The notes under the pieces are model-generated. The model worked only from the letters and a program-made list of their open reading frames with translations. It searched no databases and was not told the DNA's origin. Positions 1-7,807 of a stretch of DNA of 64,000 nucleotides are shown here, one piece after another (position 1 is the stretch's first letter; each line of letters starts with the position of its first letter). A program made the translations under genes and the position numbers. The stretch spans positions 28,781-92,780 of the forward strand of contig CAMYKU010000002.1 in the NCBI GenBank assembly GCA_947259105.1, in the 5' to 3' direction. This DNA comes from an uncultured Alphaproteobacteria bacterium (GTDB taxonomy: Bacteria > Pseudomonadota > Alphaproteobacteria > UBA8366 > JADFVY01).

Positions 1-72
1 CCAGTTGTTGCCGATCAGCGGCACGCCGCCGGACGCGCCGCAGCCGAGCACGGTGATTTTAAGTCCGGCCAT
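1..72 (-). CDS. MBL-fold metallo-hydrolase, N-terminal fragment
   Basis: Only the first 24 codons lie in the window; the gene runs off the left edge. The visible N-terminus carries VLGCGASGGVPLIG, the opening beta strand and glycine-rich turn typical of PhnP/RNase Z-like metallo-beta-lactamase-fold phosphodiesterases. The zinc-binding HxHxDH motif would lie beyond the edge and cannot be checked. The ATG sits 3 nt after the tatD stop, so the gene is very probably the last member of the metG-tatD operon, an arrangement common in alphaproteobacteria. The substrate is unknown. Confidence 0.75.
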   Translation of the reverse strand, partial: MAGLKITVLGCGASGGVPLIGNNW

Positions 73-75
73 TTC

Positions 76-882
76 TCAGGTCGCTGAATCGGCGGCGTCA
101 GGCCGAGGTATTGCTTTGAAAAGGTTAAAAAAATTGTCGCTTGTCACTCGCGCCAGCTCCGCCATTTCGACCTGCTTGAGCGCCGCGACGGCGGCGCCGG
201 TATGGACGACGAAGGCCGGCTCGTTGCGTTTGCCCCGATTCGGGACTGGCGCGAGGTACGGCGCGTCGGTTTCGATCAGCAGACGGTCGAGCGGCAACAT
301 GCGGACGGTATCCTGCAAATCCGCCGCCGCCTTGAACGTCACGATCCCGGAGAGTGAAACGTAAAATCCAATTTCCATTGCTTTTTCAGCGAGATATCTG
401 GATGTACTGAAGCAATGTATCACCCCCGGGAACGGGCCGTTCCGGTACTCGTCCGCAAGGATTGCGATGGTGTCGTCGTCGGCGTCGCGGGTGTGGACGA
501 TCAGCGGCAGCCCGGTTTCCCGCGCGGCCTCGATATGGGCCCGGAAACTGGCCTGCTGGGCGTCCCGCGCGCTGTGCTCGTAGTAATAGTCGAGCCCGGT
601 CTCGCCGATTCCGACCACCAGCGGATCGGCGGCCAGCGTGACCAGGCGCTCCGGCGTGGCGGCCGGGCCTTCCCCGTCGGCCTCGTGCGGATGCACGCCG
701 ACCGAGCACCACACGCCCTCGAAACGTTCGGCGATCGCCCTGACCTGTTCGAACCGGCTCAGATGGGTGCAGATCGTGACCATGGTGCCGATGCCGGCGT
801 CGCGCGCACGCGCAACGACGCCGTCGAGATCGTCCGCGAAGGTCGGGAAATCGAGGTGGCAGTGGCTGTCGACCAGAAACAT
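76..882 (-). CDS. tatD: TatD family metal-dependent DNase
   Basis: 268-residue TIM-barrel hydrolase of the TatD family, cytoplasmic, with 3'-5' exonuclease or deoxyribonuclease activity known in E. coli TatD. The N-terminal metal motif HxH is visible (DSHCHLD, H7 and H9). GIGETGLDYYY supplies the conserved metal-ligand Glu, HTRDADDDT and GVIHCFS supply the later histidines, and ETDAPYLAP the C-terminal Asp. The ATG at 882 is preferred over a longer in-frame reading because homology begins directly at FLVDSHCHLD and the longer form would run into metG. It follows metG by 13 bp and precedes the MBL-fold gene by 3 bp. Confidence 0.93.
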   Translation of the reverse strand: MFLVDSHCHLDFPTFADDLDGVVARARDAGIGTMVTICTHLSRFEQVRAIAERFEGVWCSVGVHPHEADGEGPAATPERLVTLAADPLVVGIGETGLDYYYEHSARDAQQASFRAHIEAARETGLPLIVHTRDADDDTIAILADEYRNGPFPGVIHCFSTSRYLAEKAMEIGFYVSLSGIVTFKAAADLQDTVRMLPLDRLLIETDAPYLAPVPNRGKRNEPAFVVHTGAAVAALKQVEMAELARVTSDNFFNLFKAIPRPDAADSAT

Positions 883-895
883 CGCGGCGTGCCCG

Positions 896-2455
896 TCAGG
901 CCTCCTCTTCTTCCTCCACATAGCGTGGGAAAACCGGCCGCGGCGCCGGCAGGGGCGTTCCGGCCTGCAATCTCCTGCGGGCGATATCGTTTCCGAGATT
1001 CCGTTGATCCTCGGAAACCGCCAGCTGGTCAAGGATATTTGCCGCTGCGTCCGGCATAAAGGGTTGCGTTACCAGCCCTATACAGCGAATTGTGTCGGCA
1101 AGGACGTAAAGCACAGACGCCATGCGGTCGGGATCGGTTTTGCGCAGCGCCCAAGGTGCTTGCGCGTCAACATAGCGATTGGCGTCACCGATCACGCCCC
1201 ACATACAGATCAACGCCGTGTGAAAGGCCTGGTCTCTCCACAAGAAGACGCGGACCTCGCCTATCAGCGCTTCCGCCTTCTCCAGCAGCTCCTCGTCGGC
1301 GGTCTTCAGTGGTCCCGGCTCGGGAACCTTGCCGTCGCAGTTCTTGGCGATCATCGACAGCACCCGCTGGCAGAGATTGCCTAAATCGTTGGCCAGATCG
1401 CTGTCGATCCGGCCGACCATGGTCTCGTGGCTGACATAGCCGTCCGAACCGAACGGTACCTCGCGCAGCAGATAGTAGCGCACCTGGTCGAGGCCGTAGC
1501 GCGCCACCAGATCCTCGGCCCGCAGCACGTTGCCGATCGATTTGGACATTTTTTCGCCGCGGTTCAGAAGCCAGCCGTGGCCGAAAACGCGTTTGGGCGG
1601 ATCAATCCCGGCCCCCATCAGGAAGGCGGGCCAGTAGACCGTATGGAAGCGCAAGATATCCTTTCCGACCATGTGCAGGTCGGCCGGCCAGCACTTCGCA
1701 AATTCTTCGCTTTCAACGTCCGGATAGCCGGCCGCCGTGATGTAGTTGGTCAGTGCGTCGATCCACACATACATGACATGGTCCGGGTCGTCGGGCACCG
1801 GCACGCCCCAGTTGAACGTCGTGCGGCTGACCGAAAGGTCGCGCAGCCCGCCCTTGACGAAAGAGATCATCTCGTTGCGCCGGGATTCCGGGGCGATGAA
1901 CCCCGGATGTTGGTCGTACAATTCGAGGAGCCTGTCCTGCCATTCCGAAAGTTTGAAGAAGTAGGAAGGTTCCTCGACCCATTCGACCTCGGCGCCACTC
2001 GGCGCCAGTTTCCTACCGTCCGGGCTTGCGGTCAGTTCGTCCTCGCCGTAATAGGCCTCGTCCCGTACCGCGTACCAGCCGGCATAACTGCCGAGGTAGA
2101 TCTGGTCGTTTTCAACGAGCCGACGCCACAATGCCTGGCAAGACCGTTTATGACGCTCTTCCGTCGTACGGATAAAATCGTCATTGGAATAGTTCATGTC
2201 CTCGACGAGCTTGCGAAAGTTGCGACTCACCTTGTCGACGAAGGCTTGCGGGTCCATGCCGGCCTTGGCGGCCGCCGTCTCGTTCTTCTGGCCGTGCTCG
2301 TCGGTGCCGGTCAGGAACTTCACCTCCCGACCGTCCAGCCGCATGAAACGGGCCAGCACATCGCAGGCGAGCGTCGTATAGGCGTGCCCGATATGCGGCA
2401 CGTCGTTGACGTAATAGATCGGCGTCGTGATGTAGTAGGTCTTGTCGCCCGCCAT
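896..2455 (-). CDS. metG: Methionine--tRNA ligase
   Basis: 519-residue class I aminoacyl-tRNA synthetase that charges tRNA-Met for initiation and elongation. The signature HIGH is at residues 21-24 and KMSKS at 302-306. The connective region around residues 125-165 has no CxxC pairs, so this is the short zinc-less type without a C-terminal tRNA-binding extension. The anticodon-binding helical domain fills the last 170 residues, ending in an acidic EEEEEA tail. It is 40 bp downstream of holB and 13 bp upstream of tatD, the holB-metG-tatD order usual for alphaproteobacteria. Start ATG at 2455. Confidence 0.97.
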   Translation of the reverse strand: MAGDKTYYITTPIYYVNDVPHIGHAYTTLACDVLARFMRLDGREVKFLTGTDEHGQKNETAAAKAGMDPQAFVDKVSRNFRKLVEDMNYSNDDFIRTTEERHKRSCQALWRRLVENDQIYLGSYAGWYAVRDEAYYGEDELTASPDGRKLAPSGAEVEWVEEPSYFFKLSEWQDRLLELYDQHPGFIAPESRRNEMISFVKGGLRDLSVSRTTFNWGVPVPDDPDHVMYVWIDALTNYITAAGYPDVESEEFAKCWPADLHMVGKDILRFHTVYWPAFLMGAGIDPPKRVFGHGWLLNRGEKMSKSIGNVLRAEDLVARYGLDQVRYYLLREVPFGSDGYVSHETMVGRIDSDLANDLGNLCQRVLSMIAKNCDGKVPEPGPLKTADEELLEKAEALIGEVRVFLWRDQAFHTALICMWGVIGDANRYVDAQAPWALRKTDPDRMASVLYVLADTIRCIGLVTQPFMPDAAANILDQLAVSEDQRNLGNDIARRRLQAGTPLPAPRPVFPRYVEEEEEA

Positions 2456-2495
2456 TGCGGCACTCCGGAAAACTGGTTCTCGTCTCTGTACGGGA

Positions 2496-3587
2496 TCAGC
2501 CGCGGGCGGCTGCCTGAAGCGTCAGGAACGCGTTGATCACGACCTGCTTGCGGTCGAGATTGGCGCTGCTGGCCTGGGAAAACAGGCGGGCCACCTTTTC
2601 CCACACCTCGAGCCAGTTCGCAAGGTTGCTGCGGGCCCACAGCTCCGTCGCCGCAGCCCCCTCGCCCGCCACCACGTCGGACGCCATGGCGCCACGCGCC
2701 CGGCCGAGGATCATGCCTGCGAGCCAGCGGTCGATCAGCTGCCCCAGCATGTCGAACGACGCCTCCGCCCCGGCGCGGCCCACCTTGCCGCCGAGCGCAT
2801 GCACCGCCCTGATATCGAGGCCGGCGCCCTGCGCCAGCAGGCCGACCAGTTCGCGGTACAGCTCAAGCCCGCCGGTATCGGCCAGCGCCAGCGCCTGCCC
2901 GATGCTGCCGTCGGAGAGCCGGGCGATGGCCGCCGCTTCGTCGGCCGACACGTCGGCAGCAAGGTTCGACAGCAACGCCGCCACGCTGTCCTCGCTCAAG
3001 GCCGACAGGTTGAGCAAGCGGCAGCGCGAACGGATTGTCGGCAGCAGCCGGCCCGGCCGGTGACTGACCAGCAGGAACAGGGTTTGCGTTGGCGGTTCTT
3101 CCAGCCCCTTGAGAAGCGCGTTCGCCGCGTTGCGGTTCATCTCGTCGGCAACGTCCACGATGGCGACGCGCCATGCCCCGGCCGCCGTGGTCAGCGCAAG
3201 GAAGGATGAGAGCCGCCGCACGTCGTCGACGGTGATTTCGCCGCGCAGCTTTCCGGTCTTCGGATTCACGGAGCGCTCGACGGTCAGCAGGTCGGGATGG
3301 CCGCCGCTGGCGACCTGCCGCGAAACCGGGTGATCCTCGGGGACAGCGAGATCGTCAGAGATCGGCGCGTCGAACAGGCCCGCGCCGGCCTCGCCGCCAC
3401 CGGACAGCACGAACCGGGCGATGCGAAAGGCCAGCGTCGCCTTGCCGATTCCATGCGGTCCCGCGAGCAGCCAGGCATGGTGCATGCGCCTGGCATTCCA
3501 GGCATCGAGAAACACCCGCTCGGCCGCATCGTGGCCGAGCAAGGCCATGGTCTGGCGCGGTGTCGGCCGTTCTTCGCTACCGGTCAT
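2496..3587 (-). CDS. holB: DNA polymerase III subunit delta'
   Basis: 363-residue AAA+ clamp-loader subunit that acts with DnaX and delta to load the beta clamp. A Walker A-like GPHGIGKAT lies at residues 43-51, and the SRC sensor motif is present in TIRSRCRLLNL. The LKGLEEPPTQTLFLLVSH segment is typical of HolB/DnaX proteins. The C-terminal helical collar domain occupies roughly residues 230-363. The ATG overlaps the end of tmk by 4 bp, indicating translational coupling, and metG follows closely. Confidence 0.95.
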   Translation of the reverse strand: MTGSEERPTPRQTMALLGHDAAERVFLDAWNARRMHHAWLLAGPHGIGKATLAFRIARFVLSGGGEAGAGLFDAPISDDLAVPEDHPVSRQVASGGHPDLLTVERSVNPKTGKLRGEITVDDVRRLSSFLALTTAAGAWRVAIVDVADEMNRNAANALLKGLEEPPTQTLFLLVSHRPGRLLPTIRSRCRLLNLSALSEDSVAALLSNLAADVSADEAAAIARLSDGSIGQALALADTGGLELYRELVGLLAQGAGLDIRAVHALGGKVGRAGAEASFDMLGQLIDRWLAGMILGRARGAMASDVVAGEGAAATELWARSNLANWLEVWEKVARLFSQASSANLDRKQVVINAFLTLQAAARG

Positions 3588-4240
3588 GACGCCGATGATA
3601 CCACCAGTCGCTCGCCGACGGCTGCAACGATCCCGGCGTGCACCGCATCCTCGTCCTGTGCGGCGTCGATGACCACGCAGCGCTCGGGCTCGCTGCGGGC
3701 AATCTCAAGGAATCCCTGGCGCAGCCGCTCGTGAAAGTCCCGGTCCATGCGTTCGTAGCGGTCCTCCCCGGCGGCGCGTCCCGCCGCGCGTGCGAGTCCC
3801 TGCTCCACCGGCAGGTCGAGGATCAGGGTCAGATCGGGCTTCAGCGCGCCGACGCAGATCCGGTAGAGTTCGGCGAGTGCCGCACGGTCGACGCCGTGTC
3901 CGTAGCCCTGGTAGGCCATGGTCGAATCGGCGAAGCGATCGGACAGCACCCAGGCGCCGCGCGCCAGCGCCGGCAGTATTGTGGTGACCAGGTGGTCGCG
4001 CCGGGCCGCGAAATGCAGCAGCGCCTCGCTGAGCGGGTCCCAGCGCCGTACGTCGCCGTCGACCAGCAGACCGCGAATCTGCTCCGCACCGGCCGAGCCG
4101 CCGGGCTCTCTGGTCAGGACGACCTCGCCGACGGCGGTTTGGAGCCAGTCGGCAAGGCGGCGGGCCTGGGTGGACTTGCCACCCCCCTCCCCGCCTTCCA
4201 GCGTAATGAACCGTCCCCGATGCCCGTCCTTCATGGCCAA
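3584..4240 (-). CDS. tmk: Thymidylate kinase
   Basis: 218-residue dTMP kinase that makes dTDP in pyrimidine nucleotide synthesis. The P-loop GGEGGGKST (residues 16-24) follows the first strand FITLE. The DR motif and dTMP-binding segment SDRFADSTMAYQG and the lid region rich in arginines (RAAGRAAGEDRYE) are visible. Length is normal for the family. A second Met two residues later (MKDG) is an alternative start. It lies 7 bp downstream of the dac gene and overlaps holB by 4 bp. Confidence 0.96.
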   Translation of the reverse strand: MAMKDGHRGRFITLEGGEGGGKSTQARRLADWLQTAVGEVVLTREPGGSAGAEQIRGLLVDGDVRRWDPLSEALLHFAARRDHLVTTILPALARGAWVLSDRFADSTMAYQGYGHGVDRAALAELYRICVGALKPDLTLILDLPVEQGLARAAGRAAGEDRYERMDRDFHERLRQGFLEIARSEPERCVVIDAAQDEDAVHAGIVAAVGERLVVSSAS

Positions 4241-4247
4241 TCCGGTG

Positions 4248-5393
4248 CTATTCGCCCAGGCCCCAGATCAGCTGGCCGACCGCGGTCCCGAGCCGCCCGA
4301 AGAAGCTCCGCTCCCCGACCGCCGCACCGGCGAACAGGGGCACCGAGACATCGCCCATTCCGGGCGCCGAGACGACGAGCTTCGCGATCTCGTCGCCCTT
4401 CGCAAACGGCGCCGGGACGGCCTCCTGGTGGACCACCCGGACCGCCATCCGCTTGCGCGACTTGCGCGGGACGGCGACTACGAGGCCGTCCTTGACGAAG
4501 ACCGGTACGGTGTCCTGCCGGCCCAGCCACACGGGAACCTCCGTCACGGTCTCGCCCGACTCGAACAGGGCATACTGGCCCCATTCCCGGAAAGCCCACT
4601 CCATCAACCGTTCGGTCTGCGCGCTGCGTTCCTTCATCGAACCCATCCCGTGGGCGACAACAACCACGCGCCGCCCGTCCCGCAGGGCCGCCGCGGCCAT
4701 GCCGTAACCGGACTCCTCGGTATGGCCGGTCTTCAGGCCGTCGGCGCCGATATTCTTGTAGAGCAGCGGGTTCCGGTTGCCCTGCTTGATCTTGCTGAAG
4801 GTGAAGTTCTTTTCCGCGTAGTAATGATAATAGTCCGGGAAATTCCGGATCGTCGCCATGGCAAGCGTGGCGAGATCGCGCACGGTCGTATAGTGGTCCG
4901 GGTCCGGCCAGCCGCTGGAATTCCGGAAACTGGTGTCGGTCATCCCCAGAGCGATCGCCTTTTCCGTCATCTCGACGGCGAAGGCGTCTTCGGTACCGCC
5001 AAGCGCCTCGGCAACGACGATAGACGCGTCGTTGCCCGATTGCACGATGATGCCGCGGATCAGGTCCTCGACGTTTACCCGCTTGCCGACCTCGACATAC
5101 ATTTTCGAGCCGCCCATGCGCCACGCCTTCTCGCTTACCGGCAGCGTATCCTCGAGCGAAAGCCGTCCATCCTGCAGCCGCTCGAACAGCAGATAGACCG
5201 TCATCATCTTGGTCATGGACGCCGGGCCGACCCGTTCGTCCGCGTCTTTTGCGAACAGCACGTTGCCGGTATCGTAGTCGATGACAATCGCCTGTTTCGC
5301 GGTGGTTTCGATGGCGCCGGCCGGCGCAACGAACAGGAACCCGACTGCCGTGGAAAGCGTGAGGATTTGGAACAGACGTCGTGTGTGGATCAT
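4248..5393 (-). CDS. D-alanyl-D-alanine carboxypeptidase (PBP5/6 family)
   Basis: 381-residue serine peptidase that trims the terminal D-Ala from peptidoglycan pentapeptides in the periplasm. An N-terminal signal peptide (LTLSTAVGFLFVAPAGA) is followed by the three active-site motifs in order: SMTK (59-62), SGN (119-121) and KTG (221-223). A C-terminal beta-rich PBP5_C-like domain follows. The extreme C-terminus (LGTAVGQLIWGLG) looks like the amphipathic membrane anchor of DacA/DacC proteins. It sits between rlpA and tmk in a cell-wall to replication operon. A specific Dac name cannot be assigned from sequence alone. Confidence 0.95.
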   Translation of the reverse strand: MIHTRRLFQILTLSTAVGFLFVAPAGAIETTAKQAIVIDYDTGNVLFAKDADERVGPASMTKMMTVYLLFERLQDGRLSLEDTLPVSEKAWRMGGSKMYVEVGKRVNVEDLIRGIIVQSGNDASIVVAEALGGTEDAFAVEMTEKAIALGMTDTSFRNSSGWPDPDHYTTVRDLATLAMATIRNFPDYYHYYAEKNFTFSKIKQGNRNPLLYKNIGADGLKTGHTEESGYGMAAAALRDGRRVVVVAHGMGSMKERSAQTERLMEWAFREWGQYALFESGETVTEVPVWLGRQDTVPVFVKDGLVVAVPRKSRKRMAVRVVHQEAVPAPFAKGDEIAKLVVSAPGMGDVSVPLFAGAAVGERSFFGRLGTAVGQLIWGLGE

Positions 5394-5428
5394 TTTCTGG
5401 CCGATTCTTCCGTTGCTGGTATGCCGTA

Positions 5429-6454
5429 TCAGTCGATGACGATCTGGGCGTCGAGATACCCCGCCGCGACCAGCCGATCAAGGGTCTGGTCGGCGGCGTC
5501 GATCGATCTCAGCGGTCCGACGCGCACCCGGAACATCGGCTGGTTGGTGATATAGACCTGGTGGACCCGCACGGGATATCCCAGCACGCCGAGCCGCGCG
5601 CGCAGCCGGTTGGCGTTGTCGTACTGCGAAAACGCGCCGGCCTGGATGAAGATCGACGGTGTCTCTCCGATTGACACCAGATCGACTGACTCGCCGGGTT
5701 CCGGCACTGGCCGCTCGCCGCGAGCCGAGGTGCCGGACGTATTCACGCCGGTGTCGATGTTGGTCATGCCGTCGTAGGGCGGCGGAGTCTCCGGCTGCCC
5801 CGACGCCGCAGAGGCGACGCGGACCGGCCGGCCCGCCGCGGTGTCTTGGGCCTTGGCGCCTGCGGGGTTGCCCTCCGGGTCGAGGTTTTCCACGGTTACT
5901 TCGATGCTTGGCGCGGCTTTCGGCGGCGTCGGGCCGAATTCCGGATGGTCCGCGGCACCCAGCGCCAGCGCCGCCTGGCGGCTGGAATCCACGATCAGCT
6001 GGACTTCCACCATTGTTGTGCCCTGTTCTGCAAATCCCAGGAGTTCCGCCGCTTTCTGCGAGAGATCTATGATCCGGCCGCGAACGAAGGGGCCGCGATC
6101 GTTGACCCTGACGACCAGGCTGCGCCCGTTCTCGAGGTTGGTGACGCGAACGACACTGGGCAGCGGCAGCGTCTTGTGTGCGGCGCTGACCTTGCGCATG
6201 TCGAAGGTCTCGCCGTTCGCGGTCGGTCTGCCGTGGAAATTCGGGCCGTACCAGGATGCCAGGCCCTTCTCGTGATATCCGTAGTCGACCCTGGGATAAT
6301 ACCACTGGCCGGCGACCCGGTAGGGCTTGCCGACCTTGTAGTCGCCGGGCCCCTTGGACGTAGACGAATCGGTACACGCCGAAAGCAGCGATGCGGCTGC
6401 AACGAAACACAGCAGCCGCAGTATCGCGCCTGATAGTGTCTGCCCTCGCGTCAT
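5429..6454 (-). CDS. rlpA: RlpA-family septal ring lytic transglycosylase, SPOR domain lipoprotein
   Basis: 341 residues. A lipoprotein signal with lipobox LLSAC (lipidated Cys27) is followed by the double-psi beta-barrel RlpA domain beginning at GLASWYGPNFHG and including VRVNDRGPFV. A low-complexity Pro/Gly linker follows, and a C-terminal SPOR domain (about residues 265-341, with FIQAGAFSQYDNANRLRA) that binds denuded septal glycan. RlpA proteins in Pseudomonas cleave such glycans; activity here is inferred. Start ATG overlaps the mltB stop by 4 bp. A second SPOR protein is encoded near 55 kb. Confidence 0.92.
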   Translation of the reverse strand: MTRGQTLSGAILRLLCFVAAASLLSACTDSSTSKGPGDYKVGKPYRVAGQWYYPRVDYGYHEKGLASWYGPNFHGRPTANGETFDMRKVSAAHKTLPLPSVVRVTNLENGRSLVVRVNDRGPFVRGRIIDLSQKAAELLGFAEQGTTMVEVQLIVDSSRQAALALGAADHPEFGPTPPKAAPSIEVTVENLDPEGNPAGAKAQDTAAGRPVRVASAASGQPETPPPYDGMTNIDTGVNTSGTSARGERPVPEPGESVDLVSIGETPSIFIQAGAFSQYDNANRLRARLGVLGYPVRVHQVYITNQPMFRVRVGPLRSIDAADQTLDRLVAAGYLDAQIVID

Positions 6455-7488
6455 CTCGCGACTATCACCGTGTTCTTGCCGGCGATCCTGTCGGCCAGGT
6501 ATCCCACTGTCAGGGCGAAATAGTCCGACCTGTTCCAGCGCAGGATGACCCGGAAGTTATCATAGACCAGGAAGACCGGGCCATCCGGTCCGTCCGGCAT
6601 GATCAGCGAGGCATCGATCGCCGCCTTCGGAAGATCCCGGCCGTCGGTCCGGCGGATTCCAAGCGCCTGCCACTCGGCCAGCGCCTTTCGCTTGTCCAGT
6701 CCCTCGACGCCGAGATCGAAAACCTCGGGAAGCCGCACCGGCCGGCCCCAGGTCCAGCCGCGCTCCCAACCGTTGCCGGCCAGCAGGTTCGCGGCAGAGG
6801 CAAAGATATCGGCCCGCGTCTTCCATATGTCCTTGCGCCCGTCGCCGTCGCGGTCGACCGCGAAATTGAGGAAACTCGACGGCATGAACTGGCATTGCCC
6901 CATCGCCCCGGCCCACGAACCGACCATGTCGGCCGATTTGATGTGGCCCTGGTCCAGTATCGTCAGCGCATTGAAAAGCTCCTTGCGGAAGAACGTGCTG
7001 CGGCGTCCGTCATGCGCCAGTGTCGCCAGCGCGGGAATGACCTTGAATCCGCCGGTGAGCCGCCCGAAATCGGTCTCGATCGCCCACAGCGCAACGATCA
7101 TATGCGGCGGCACGCCGTAGGTCTGCGAGATCGCATTCAGCAGCGTCCTGTTCTGCGCCAGTTTCTTGCGACCGGTGGCGATGCGGTGGTCCGGCGCGAC
7201 ACGGGTGATGTACTGCTGGAAGGTCAGGGTGAACTCGGGCTGGTTACGGTCCAGCTCGACCACGCGGGGTATCGGCTCTATGCCGTCGAGCGCGTCCCCC
7301 AGGATGGCCGCGGATATGCCACGCTGCAGGGCCTCGGCCTTCAGTTCCGCGAGCCAGTCCGCGAAGGGCTGCACCGGCGCCGCCGGAGGGTCCGTTGCCG
7401 GTGTCTGGGCGTGCGCCGGCGGGGCGCCGGCCGCCGCCAGAAACAGCATCGTCAGCAGTGCTGCCGTTCTCAGGTAGGAGGGAGGCAT
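6451..7488 (-). CDS. mltB: Lytic murein transglycosylase (MltB type)
   Basis: 345-residue periplasmic muramidase that cleaves the MurNAc-GlcNAc bond with 1,6-anhydro product formation. A Sec signal peptide ends around PPAHA (residues 23-27). The SLT_2 domain follows, with catalytic Glu138 in LWAIETDFG and the family motifs MGQCQFMPSSFLNFAVD and DIFASAANLLAGNGW. No C-terminal peptidoglycan-binding domain is present. The ATG at 7488 is chosen because it gives a clean signal peptide and has AAGGCGAG just upstream; a longer reading to 7566 adds residues that spoil the signal. It is first in the operon running to tatD. Confidence 0.93.
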   Translation of the reverse strand: MPPSYLRTAALLTMLFLAAAGAPPAHAQTPATDPPAAPVQPFADWLAELKAEALQRGISAAILGDALDGIEPIPRVVELDRNQPEFTLTFQQYITRVAPDHRIATGRKKLAQNRTLLNAISQTYGVPPHMIVALWAIETDFGRLTGGFKVIPALATLAHDGRRSTFFRKELFNALTILDQGHIKSADMVGSWAGAMGQCQFMPSSFLNFAVDRDGDGRKDIWKTRADIFASAANLLAGNGWERGWTWGRPVRLPEVFDLGVEGLDKRKALAEWQALGIRRTDGRDLPKAAIDASLIMPDGPDGPVFLVYDNFRVILRWNRSDYFALTVGYLADRIAGKNTVIVAR

Positions 7489-7640
7489 CTCTCGCCTTGA
7501 ATTTTCAGCCAAAACTATACCATACCTTGTGCCATACAGCCGCTTTGCAGGCAATATGTTCCGCAATCGCCGGCGCCTTGCGGTTGTTCCGGGTAGCAGG
7601 CAACTGTGGTCCGACTATGGCAGTATCGGCGGCAAGGCGG

Positions 7641-7669
7641 TGGACGCCTTCGCCTGGGCGCATTAGATA
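7641..7669 (+). promoter_or_regulatory. Candidate promoter of the tRNA-Ser gene
   Basis: TGGACG and TAGATA separated by 17 bp resemble sigma-70 -35 and -10 boxes. The predicted start point lies a few bases before the tRNA at 7684. Both boxes are imperfect, so this is only a candidate. Confidence 0.35.
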
Positions 7670-7683
7670 TGGGCCCTGTCGGG

Positions 7684-7773
7684 GGATGGGTGGCCGAGCG
7701 GTTTAAGGCACCGGTCTTGAAAACCGGCAGGGGTTTACGCCTCTCGTGGGTTCGAATCCCACCCCATCCGCCA
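7684..7773 (+). tRNA. tRNA-Ser (anticodon UGA)
   Basis: 90 nt including an encoded CCA end. The acceptor GGATGGG pairs with CCCATCC, followed by discriminator G. The anticodon stem CCGGT/ACCGG encloses CTTGAAA, anticodon TGA, reading UCA and probably other UCN serine codons. The long variable arm expected of class II tRNA-Ser lies between the anticodon and T arms. The T arm GTGGG-TTCGAAT-CCCAC is perfect. It lies between divergent mltB and the aminotransferase gene. Confidence 0.97.
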
Positions 7774-7807
7774 ACATGCCGCCGCGAGGGGACGACGCGC
7801 CGACGCC